Shown here one piece after another: positions 41,637-48,695 of a stretch of 64,000 bases of DNA; position 1 is the stretch's first letter; each line of letters opens with the position of its first letter. The notes under the pieces were generated by a model that did not search any database, was not told the DNA's origin, and saw only the letters and a program-made list of their open reading frames with translations. Position numbers and translations under genes: made by a program. The stretch covers positions 71,149 to 135,148 of the forward strand of contig JBCDAU010000013.1 in the NCBI GenBank assembly GCA_039185015.1. Direction: 5' to 3'. Source of the DNA: JBCBSZ01 sp039185015. Its GTDB lineage: Bacteria > Actinomycetota > Acidimicrobiia > Acidimicrobiales > Poriferisodalaceae.

Positions 41637-42454
41637 GTCGACACACCGTGATCCCGCAGCACGTCGTTGAGGGCGGCCTTCTCGTGGCGCTCGCCCTCGG
41701 TGAGGCGCTTGATGACGAGCACGCACGGCATGCCGAACTCCCCGCCGGCGAAGGTGCGAGGCCGGGTGGCGGACACAGCGACCGACCACGGCGGCACGAT
41801 GCCGCGGGACAGCTCGTCGCCGGTCTCGGCGTCGATCACCGGCACGGAGGCGGTCAGGACGCAGCCGGCGCCGAGGACGCTGCCCTCGCCGACCCGGGCG
41901 CCCTCGGCGACGATGCAGCGGGAGCCGATCAGGCACTCGTCGCCGATGATCACCGGCGTGGCGTTCGGCGGCTCGAGCACGCCGCCGATCCCGACGCCTC
42001 CGGAGAGGTGGACGTTCTTGCCGATCTGGGCGCACGACCCGACGGTGGCCCAGGTGTCGACCATGGTGCCGGAGCCGACGTACGCGCCGATGTTCACGTA
42101 GCTCGGCATCATGACGACGCCGCGCTCGAGGTGGGCGCCCCAGCGAGCCGAGGCGCCGGGCACCACCCGGACGCCCTTGGCCTGGTAGTCCGACTGCAGG
42201 GGGATCTTGTCGGCGTACTCGAAGGGGCCGAGCTCGAGGGTCTCCATCCAGGACAGCTTGAAGAGCAGGAGGATGGCGAGCTTGGTCCACTCGTGGACCA
42301 CGACGTCCCCGTCCACGACCTCGGCAACGCGGGCCTCGCCGGCGGTGAGCGCGTCGATCGCCTCGCTCACCGTCCCGTAGGCGTCGCGATCGCCCTGGCT
42401 GAGTTGGTCGCGACGAGCCCAGAGCTCCTCGATGCGTGCTGCGAGATCGGCCAT
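41633..42454 (-). CDS. dapD: Tetrahydrodipicolinate N-succinyltransferase
   Basis: 273 residues from ATG 42454; an earlier in-frame ATG would add 22 unlikely residues. The C-terminal half is a left-handed beta helix of hexapeptide repeats (YVGSGTMVDTWATVGSC, IIGDECLIGSRCIVAEG). The N-terminal helical domain contains VVHEWTKLAILLLFK. It transfers succinyl from succinyl-CoA to tetrahydrodipicolinate, so this organism uses the succinylase branch. First gene of dapD-dapE. Confidence 0.93.
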   Translation of the reverse strand: MADLAARIEELWARRDQLSQGDRDAYGTVSEAIDALTAGEARVAEVVDGDVVVHEWTKLAILLLFKLSWMETLELGPFEYADKIPLQSDYQAKGVRVVPGASARWGAHLERGVVMMPSYVNIGAYVGSGTMVDTWATVGSCAQIGKNVHLSGGVGIGGVLEPPNATPVIIGDECLIGSRCIVAEGARVGEGSVLGAGCVLTASVPVIDAETGDELSRGIVPPWSVAVSATRPRTFAGGEFGMPCVLVIKRLTEGERHEKAALNDVLRDHGVST

Positions 42455-42543
42455 GGCCGCCGAGGCTACTGGCGCTCGATGGTTCGGAGGTTGTCCGAGC
42501 CGACCGTGCCGGTCGACCATCGCGGCCAGTAGGTTGAGATGTC

Positions 42544-43128
42544 ATGGCACGGCCCAACAAGACGCTGCGGAGGGCCCAGGAGCTCGTCGGCGATCCGATC
42601 CAGGGCTACTTCATCGGCGCTCGGGTGCATCCGCTCGCGGCGTTCCTCCCGACGTTCATCCTGATGTTCGCCTTCCTGACCCAGCAGATCATCCTGCAGC
42701 TGGCCGCGACCGTGCTCGTCGTCTTCGCGCTGTTCCTGACCCTCGGTCGGTCCGTGGCGGTCACCGCCCACGACATCGTGATCATGCAGGGCCGTCCGCC
42801 GCTGTGGCGCCCCGCCAAGGTCGTGCGGCGGATCGACCGCAAGCTCGTCCCGGTCGAGAAGAAGCGCCTGTACTGGAAGGTCACGATCGACGACGAGTCG
42901 CTCTGGGCCAACCGGGCCTTCACCGACTCGATCAACCTGATCTCCCAGACCCCGCTCGACGGTGCGCAGACGTCACCCGGCGAGGGCCACGGTGGCACGA
43001 CCAAGTCCGAGCAGGCCGCCGCCAACGCCAACGCCGAACGACGCGAGCGTCAGGTGATCAGCTCGACGAGCCGGGTCACCCCGAAGGGCTCCCGCAACCG
43101 CAAGCCCAAGAAGTACCGCCGCAGCTGA
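42544..43128 (+). CDS. Membrane protein with basic C-terminal tail, unknown function
   Basis: 194 residues. A pair of hydrophobic helices at about 30-72 (LAAFLPTFILMFAFLTQQII, LAATVLVVFALFLTLG) precedes a PH-like stretch (VTAHDIVIMQGRPPLWRPAK). The C-terminal tail, from about residue 150, is highly charged and ends SRNRKPKKYRRS. The tail could bind nucleic acid or membrane lipids. It is divergent from dapD by 89 bases and convergent with the thiolase. No family is recognised. Confidence 0.6.
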   Translation: MARPNKTLRRAQELVGDPIQGYFIGARVHPLAAFLPTFILMFAFLTQQIILQLAATVLVVFALFLTLGRSVAVTAHDIVIMQGRPPLWRPAKVVRRIDRKLVPVEKKRLYWKVTIDDESLWANRAFTDSINLISQTPLDGAQTSPGEGHGGTTKSEQAAANANAERRERQVISSTSRVTPKGSRNRKPKKYRRS

Positions 43129-43150
43129 CGGCGGACGCGACCCCGATCGG

Positions 43151-44389
43151 CTAGCCGGGTCCCGCCGCCACCACGAACGAGCAGTTGGTCGTGGCCGAGC
43201 CGCCGACGTTGTAGGTCGCGACGCGGCGCGCACCGCCGATCTGGTAGTCGCCCGCGGTCCCTGCCACCTGCTTCGACGCGTCGAGCAGCATCCGGACCCC
43301 GGTCGCTCCCACGGGATGGCCGAGGCCCATCAGCCCGCCGGACGGATTGACCGGCAGCTCGCCCTCCCTGTTGATGCGACCGTCCTCGACCGCCTTCCAC
43401 GCCTCGCCAGGCGCCGTCAGGCCGAAGTGTTCGATGGCCATGTACTCGTTAATCGTGAAGCAGTCGTGGGTCTCGATCGCGTCGAGCTGCTCGGGCCCGG
43501 CGATGCCGGCCCGACGGTAGGCATCGGTGATCGCCCGGCGCACCCACGGGAAGACGTGCTCGGCCGAGGCGCTGTCGCGGAGCTTGGTCTCGAGCAGCAT
43601 CGGCGCGGTCGTGTGGCCCCACCCGTCGATGCGGGGAACGGTGTCGAGGTCCCGACCGGTCCTCGCCGCCCACTCCTGTGCGGCCCGTGCCGAGGCGAGC
43701 ACCACGACCGCGGCGCCGTCGGTGATCTGGCTGCAGTCCTGTCGCCGCATCCACCCGTCCACGACCGGGTTCGCCTCGTCGTCGTCGGTGAAGCTCTCGG
43801 GAGTGAACGACCAGCTCCGCGTCTGGGCGTTGGGGTTGTGCTTGGCGTTGCCGAAGTTCTTCTCGGCGATGCCCATCAGGTGCACGTGGTCGAGTCCGTA
43901 CCGCCGGTCGTACTCCTCCGCGAGGTCGGAGAACATCGCCGGCCACACGTAGGGCCGGTCGATCGCTTCTCGACCCACCCACACCGCAGCACCCAGGTGC
44001 CGGTTGGCGTCGAGCCCGCTGACGTTGCGCATCAGCTCGACGCCGGCGACACACGCGATGCCGTACCTGTCGCTCTGGAGGTCTGCCATCGCGGCGAGCG
44101 CAGCGAGAGAACCGGACGCGCACGCTCCCTCGTGGCGGCTGGCCGGCGTCCCGGCGAGGTCGGCGTGCACGTGGCCGAGCCAGCCTCCGAGCATGCCCTG
44201 GCCCGTGAACAGCTCGGCGACGAAGTTGCCGACGTGTGCCACCTCGACGTCGGCGGCATCGACGTCGGCTGCGTCGAGCGCGCCGAGCACAGCCTCCGAC
44301 AGCAGGTCGAACAGGGTGAGCTCGGCCCGAGTCCAGTGCACGGCGAAGTCGGTCTGGGCACCGCCGAGGATGAAGACCGGCTCGTTCAC
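43151..44389 (-). CDS. Thiolase-family acyltransferase (SCP-x/acetyl-CoA acetyltransferase type)
   Basis: 412 residues from GTG 44389, overlapping the upstream gene's stop by 4 bases (GTGA). The nucleophilic Cys is in HEGACASGS, ETHDCFTINEY lies in the second half, and NPSGGLMGLGHPVGATG carries the catalytic His. This is the pattern of SCP-x-type thiolases that act on branched or sterol-like acyl-CoA rather than of short-chain AtoB. Paired with a carotenoid oxygenase, it may process an isoprenoid-derived acyl chain. The pairing is real; the pathway is inferred. Confidence 0.85.
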   Translation of the reverse strand: MNEPVFILGGAQTDFAVHWTRAELTLFDLLSEAVLGALDAADVDAADVEVAHVGNFVAELFTGQGMLGGWLGHVHADLAGTPASRHEGACASGSLAALAAMADLQSDRYGIACVAGVELMRNVSGLDANRHLGAAVWVGREAIDRPYVWPAMFSDLAEEYDRRYGLDHVHLMGIAEKNFGNAKHNPNAQTRSWSFTPESFTDDDEANPVVDGWMRRQDCSQITDGAAVVVLASARAAQEWAARTGRDLDTVPRIDGWGHTTAPMLLETKLRDSASAEHVFPWVRRAITDAYRRAGIAGPEQLDAIETHDCFTINEYMAIEHFGLTAPGEAWKAVEDGRINREGELPVNPSGGLMGLGHPVGATGVRMLLDASKQVAGTAGDYQIGGARRVATYNVGGSATTNCSFVVAAGPG

Positions 44390-45861
44390 GATCCCGCGTC
44401 CGCGTACTCGCCGGTCGCCGCCCACGTGGCGTGGGTGCCGCTCGAGATCTGGTGCGGCAACAGGATGCGGCAGATCGGCCCCGCGGCGAGGTCGCGGGCG
44501 TCGATGATGACGCACTCGGAGCGCCCGGCCTCGACATCGGTGACGAACGAGACGAGGTAGCCGTCGTCCTCGGCGGTGGCCCCGTCACGGGGCGCGAACG
44601 GCGCCTCGGAGCCGAACCGGTTGTCGCCGAGGTACAGCGACTCGGAGTCGCCGGTCTCGAGGTCGTGCTTGACGATCCCGTCGAACAGGAACCAACCGGG
44701 TGCGGTCGTGGTCGAGTACAGGTACCGGCTCTTCTCGCCCGCGTACCGCTGGTTCCAGGTGCCGAACTCGAGCAGCCGTTCGTCGAGGTGCTCCTCGGTG
44801 GTGGCGCCGGTGTCGAGGTTGAACCGCCAGCGGTGGAGCCGCGGGCGAAACGAGTGCTCGTCGATGGTCGCCATGATCTTGGCGAGCCGCGGATCGACGC
44901 CGGGGAGCTCGAGCGGTTCAGGGTCGGGGTTCTCCTGGAAGTACCCGTCGAGGACGATCTCGTTGCCCTCCTCGTGGGCGTTCATCCAGTGGAGGACGAA
45001 CGTCGGGGCCGCCTCGAACCATCGGATCTCGGTCGGCGAACCGTAGCGGGGCACGATCGCGAAACGCGTCGGCAGGTGGTCGTGGAACGTCGGGACGTGG
45101 AAGCCCTCGGCGAGCAGCTCTTCGTGCCAGAAGAAGGGCAGGTCGGCGAGGATCGAGAAGTTCTTCGTGAAGGCCATGTCGTGGGGCAGACGCGGTCCCG
45201 GGAGCTCGATCGGGATGAGGTGGCGCAACTGCCCGTCGGCGCCGACGACGCCGTACTGCATGTACGGCGCCTCCTTGCCGTAGTTGAAGAAGAGGAGCTC
45301 GCCGGTCGCGAGATCGACCTTGGGGTGGGCGGATACGCCGTCGGGCGGGACCCAGCCGGCCGTGCCGAGCTGCTTCATCGTCATGGGGTCGAACCGGTAG
45401 CCCTCGCCGCACATGTAGTGGGTCGAGAGGACCTCGCCGGCGTGCACGACGACGTCGGTCGAGGAGGCGTCCTTCATCCGGCCCCGGGCACCCCATCCCT
45501 CCCGGAGCGACTTCGCCGGATTGGCGCTGATGCCGGTCCAGAGCGCGTGACCGGCCTCGGCCTCGGCGAGGAACCCCTCGGTCCGCACGAACCGGTTCCG
45601 ATAGGTCGCACGACCGCGGTCGAAGCGCATCGAGTGGAGCATCCCGTCGCCGTCGAACGGGTGGTACACGCCGATGGCGTCGTGGACGGGGTTCTCGGTG
45701 TTGCGCACGTACATGCCGTTGAGGTCGGTCGGGATGTTCCCGATGACCTCGAGGTCGGTGGCGTCCACCTCCTCGTGCAGGGGCGCCCAGGCCCCGTTGA
45801 GGTACGGATGATCCGACCTCGTCAGCGTCGGCGTGACCCGGTTCACGATCTCGGTCGGCAT
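44386..45861 (-). CDS. Carotenoid cleavage oxygenase family enzyme
   Basis: 491 residues. The non-heme iron is held by four His, and candidates are in VSAHPKVD, LPHDMAFT, VLHWMNAHEEG and SGTHATWAATG. The opening NGAWAPLHEE, with GNIPTDLNGMYVRNTENP, is characteristic of the RPE65/CCO family. These enzymes cleave C=C bonds of carotenoids, apocarotenoids or stilbene-like compounds. It is the first gene of a two-gene operon with the thiolase and is divergent from a TetR gene that starts 84 bases away. Confidence 0.9.
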   Translation of the reverse strand: MPTEIVNRVTPTLTRSDHPYLNGAWAPLHEEVDATDLEVIGNIPTDLNGMYVRNTENPVHDAIGVYHPFDGDGMLHSMRFDRGRATYRNRFVRTEGFLAEAEAGHALWTGISANPAKSLREGWGARGRMKDASSTDVVVHAGEVLSTHYMCGEGYRFDPMTMKQLGTAGWVPPDGVSAHPKVDLATGELLFFNYGKEAPYMQYGVVGADGQLRHLIPIELPGPRLPHDMAFTKNFSILADLPFFWHEELLAEGFHVPTFHDHLPTRFAIVPRYGSPTEIRWFEAAPTFVLHWMNAHEEGNEIVLDGYFQENPDPEPLELPGVDPRLAKIMATIDEHSFRPRLHRWRFNLDTGATTEEHLDERLLEFGTWNQRYAGEKSRYLYSTTTAPGWFLFDGIVKHDLETGDSESLYLGDNRFGSEAPFAPRDGATAEDDGYLVSFVTDVEAGRSECVIIDARDLAAGPICRILLPHQISSGTHATWAATGEYADAGS

Positions 45862-45868
45862 GCCACAA

Positions 45869-45893
45869 ACTTACCATCCGAAGGAATGTAAGT
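45869..45893. promoter_or_regulatory. Imperfect palindrome, candidate TetR operator
   Basis: ACTTAC and GTAAGT are the outer arms, with TCC/GGA inside: 18 of 24 symmetric positions match over 25 bases. It begins 8 bases upstream of the carotenoid oxygenase start, in the gap to the divergent TetR gene, an ideal place for a TetR-family dimer to block the operon. Confidence 0.5.
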
Positions 45894-45932
45894 GAGATGT
45901 CGCGAGTCCCCGTCGTTGGCGAGGGGCGGACC

Positions 45933-45938
45933 TACGAT
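45933..45938 (+). promoter_or_regulatory. Candidate -10 box, leaderless TetR gene
   Basis: TACGAT ends 7 bases before GTG 45945, the usual distance from -10 to the transcription start, so the mRNA may begin at the start codon. This decides between GTG 45945 and ATG 45897. Confidence 0.4.
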
Positions 45939-45944
45939 CGCCCG

Positions 45945-46451
45945 GTGGCGACCCAGGAGGAACGGCGCCGGTCGACGCAGGCCGCGATCCTCGAGTCGGC
46001 CTTCGGCGCCTTCGTCGAGCACGGCTCCCCCGATGTGGCCCTCGACGTCATCGCCGAGCGTGCCGGGGTGACGAAGGGGTCGATCCAGTATCACTACGCC
46101 AACCGCGCGGGTCTGCTCGGCGCCGTGGCCACCTGGGCGTTCACCCAGATCGAGCTCCGGGTCGGCGACGAGACGACGACGCCGGCCTACCTTCGGGCGA
46201 TCCTGACCGAGCAGGCCGGACCGACGGGCCGCGTGCTCTTCACGATCGCCGACGAGCTGGCCCGGTCGGGCAGCCTGCAGCCCTTCGACCCCTACCCGTA
46301 CCTCTGCGAACGGCTGGCCGAGCTCGGCTTCGACGGCCCCATCTCCGTGGCCGCCGCAGCGACCGTGCAGTTCGGCCGACACCTCGCCTTCGGCCTCGTC
46401 GAGGCCGACGAGATCGACTCGATGGTCGAGCAGCTCGTCTCGTTGGGCTGA
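45945..46451 (+). CDS. TetR-family transcriptional regulator
   Basis: 168 residues from GTG 45945; ATG 45897 would give 184. The N-terminal helix-turn-helix spans about 8-55 (TQAAILESAFGAFVEHGS, VIAERAGVTKGSIQYHYANR). The rest is a short helical ligand domain. It is divergent from the carotenoid oxygenase-thiolase operon with a palindrome between, so it is the probable repressor, perhaps induced by the oxygenase's substrate or product. The DapB-like gene follows after 29 bases. Confidence 0.85.
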   Translation: MATQEERRRSTQAAILESAFGAFVEHGSPDVALDVIAERAGVTKGSIQYHYANRAGLLGAVATWAFTQIELRVGDETTTPAYLRAILTEQAGPTGRVLFTIADELARSGSLQPFDPYPYLCERLAELGFDGPISVAAAATVQFGRHLAFGLVEADEIDSMVEQLVSLG

Positions 46452-46480
46452 GCCGGGCGGGCGGCGACCAGACTGGCCCG

Positions 46481-47512
46481 ATGCGCACCACCGATCGACC
46501 GCCCCGCCTCGCCGTCTACGGGATCGGTCGCTACGGGACCGACGTCGTCCGCATGGCCACCGCGAAGGGGTGGGAGATCGTCGCCGCCTACAACCGGGCC
46601 GGCGACAAGGTCGGCCAGGACGTCGGACGGCTCGCTCACCTCGATCGCGACCTCGGCGTGCCCATCGAGGACTGCGACGCCGCCGACTACTCGGCCCTCG
46701 GCGAGCGCGCCGACATCGCGGTGGTCGCCACGACCGATCGGCTGGTCGACAACATGCCGTGCTTCGAGCGGCTCCTCGGCGCCGGCGTCAACGTGCTCTC
46801 CCACAACACCGAGTCGTACCTCCCGCGTGCGGCGGATCCGGCGCTCGGCGCCCGCCTCCACGAGCTCGCGGAGACCTCCGGTGTGACCTTCACCGGTTCG
46901 GGCATCTGGGACATGTCGAGGATCTGGTCCGGGATCCTCACCGCGGCGCCGTGCGTGGAGATCACCTCGCTCCGCCACGAGAGCCGAACCAACCTCGGCG
47001 TGTCCTCGAAGGTCGCTCACCTCGCCGGCATCGGCTTCAGCCACGACGAGTTCCGCTCGGCACTGGTCGAGGAGCGGGGCCCGATCGGCGAGCTCTACAA
47101 GCTGATCCCCTGGCACGTCACCCAGGCGCTCGGGTACGAGGTGACCGAGGTCGTCGAGCGGCGCGAACCGGTCCTGCTCGACGAGCCGATCCACGCCGCC
47201 GGGCTCCGGCGTGACATCCCTGCCGGGGAGCCCGCCGGTCTGCGCATCGTCGTCGACGTCTCGACCGCCGAGGGCGTGTCGGCCCACGCACGGATCGAGC
47301 TCCGCGCCGTCGAGCCCGGCCAGCAGGACTTCATGCGCTGGACGATCGAGGGCGAGCCGACGTCCACGATCCACGTCGACCGCCAGGTCGGTCCGCCCGG
47401 CTCGGCCACATCGCTGATCAACCGGGTCGAGGACGTCATCGCCGCTCCGCCGGGCATCCAGGAGGTCCACCGGCTCGGCCCGCCCCGACACAGCGCCCTC
47501 GCCCTCCGATGA
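46481..47512 (+). CDS. DapB-like NAD(P)-dependent reductase/dehydrogenase
   Basis: 343 residues. The N-terminal Rossmann opening is LAVYGIGRYGTDVVRMAT. A hinge and a second domain follow, with FTGSGIWDMSRIWSGIL in the place of substrate-binding motifs. It resembles dihydrodipicolinate-reductase-like and 2,4-diaminopentanoate dehydrogenase-type proteins. The canonical DapB active-site His-His-xx-Lys is not obvious, so I do not call it DapB. Overlaps the sulfotransferase gene by ATGA. Confidence 0.65.
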   Translation: MRTTDRPPRLAVYGIGRYGTDVVRMATAKGWEIVAAYNRAGDKVGQDVGRLAHLDRDLGVPIEDCDAADYSALGERADIAVVATTDRLVDNMPCFERLLGAGVNVLSHNTESYLPRAADPALGARLHELAETSGVTFTGSGIWDMSRIWSGILTAAPCVEITSLRHESRTNLGVSSKVAHLAGIGFSHDEFRSALVEERGPIGELYKLIPWHVTQALGYEVTEVVERREPVLLDEPIHAAGLRRDIPAGEPAGLRIVVDVSTAEGVSAHARIELRAVEPGQQDFMRWTIEGEPTSTIHVDRQVGPPGSATSLINRVEDVIAAPPGIQEVHRLGPPRHSALALR

Positions 47513-48687
47513 GCTGGCCCCATCGGATCGAGGGCACGGCCGAGGAGCTCCTGGCCGAGGCCCGGCGGACGACCGAGATCGACCTCGACGACGAGGGCGC
47601 GCTCGAGCCGCTGTCGATCCTGCTCGACGCCTACAACGCCTCCGCCCGCTTCACCGCCGCCGGTGCGGTGATGAAGCGAACCTACGTGCTCCGCATCCTC
47701 CGGAATCGCCTGCGGATGGCCCGCGACCTCGCCGCCCATCCGGAGATCCTCGACATCGAGCTGCGACCGCCGCTGCTGATCAACGCGCTCCCACGGACCG
47801 GATCGACCAAGATGCAGAAGACCCTCGCCGCGACCGGTGACTTCAACTTCCTGCCCTACTGGATGTGCATCAATTCGGCGTCGCACACGGGCCGACCACA
47901 CGAGGACGTCACGCCGAGGATCGCCGAGATCCAGGCCTACGCCGACTGGTTCGGCACCGTCTCACCCGAAGCGAAGCTCGGCCACGACATGTCGCCGCAC
48001 GAACCCGAGGAGGAGGCCTACGTGCTGATGCAGAGCCTCCGGTGCCGGGCACTGGCCGGGTTCGCCAACGCCGACAGCTACGTCGGCTGGGTCGGCGATC
48101 AGGACCCTGCGCTCCAATACCGGTACCTCGACGACACGATGCGGTACCTGGTCTGGCAGGGCCTGGCCGATCCTGACCGGCCATTCCTGCTCAAGTGCGT
48201 CGTCAACCTGGGCATGGAGGCCGAGATCCGCTCGGCGATCCCCGACGTTCGCATCGCGATGATGCACCGCGATCCGGTCTCGGTGGTGCCATCGGCGGCG
48301 AAGCTCGGGCTCGTGTTCCGGAAGGCCTACTCCGACGCCGTCCCCGACCTCAGCCGATCGCCGGCTCGGTTCTCCGCGCAGATGCGGACCACGATGCGGC
48401 ATCGAGGCGCTCATCCCGACGAGGCGTTCCACGACATCTCCTACGAGGACGTCCGTCGCGACGCTCGCTCGGTCCTCGACGGCATCTACGAGTTCGCCGA
48501 CGTCGAGCCGACGGCAGCGACCTACGCCAACGTGGCTCGCTGGGAGGCCGACAACCCGCAGCATCGTCACGGCTCCTGGACCTACTCGGCCGAGGACTTC
48601 GGCTTCACCGACGACGACGTGCGGACGGCGTTCGCTGACTACTACGACTGGGTCGAGGCCGAGGGCATCGCCGATTGGCGGTCGTGA
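47509..48687 (+). CDS. Sulfotransferase family protein
   Basis: 392 residues, ATG in a 4-base overlap with the preceding gene. The PAPS 5'-phosphosulfate loop is LLINALPRTGSTKMQKTLA near residues 88-106, and the later 3'-phosphate-binding region is RIAMMHRDPVSVVPSAAK. It would transfer sulfate from PAPS to a small-molecule alcohol or amine. It forms an operon with the DapB-like reductase behind the TetR gene. The acceptor is unknown. Confidence 0.85.
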   Translation: MSWPHRIEGTAEELLAEARRTTEIDLDDEGALEPLSILLDAYNASARFTAAGAVMKRTYVLRILRNRLRMARDLAAHPEILDIELRPPLLINALPRTGSTKMQKTLAATGDFNFLPYWMCINSASHTGRPHEDVTPRIAEIQAYADWFGTVSPEAKLGHDMSPHEPEEEAYVLMQSLRCRALAGFANADSYVGWVGDQDPALQYRYLDDTMRYLVWQGLADPDRPFLLKCVVNLGMEAEIRSAIPDVRIAMMHRDPVSVVPSAAKLGLVFRKAYSDAVPDLSRSPARFSAQMRTTMRHRGAHPDEAFHDISYEDVRRDARSVLDGIYEFADVEPTAATYANVARWEADNPQHRHGSWTYSAEDFGFTDDDVRTAFADYYDWVEAEGIADWRS

Positions 48688-48695
48688 TCCGCTGA

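Noticed and set aside
40566..42560. 664-residue fusion reading of dapE
   Set aside because: The first 308 residues are a shadow of dapD; dapE starts at GTG 41636 in a GTGA overlap.
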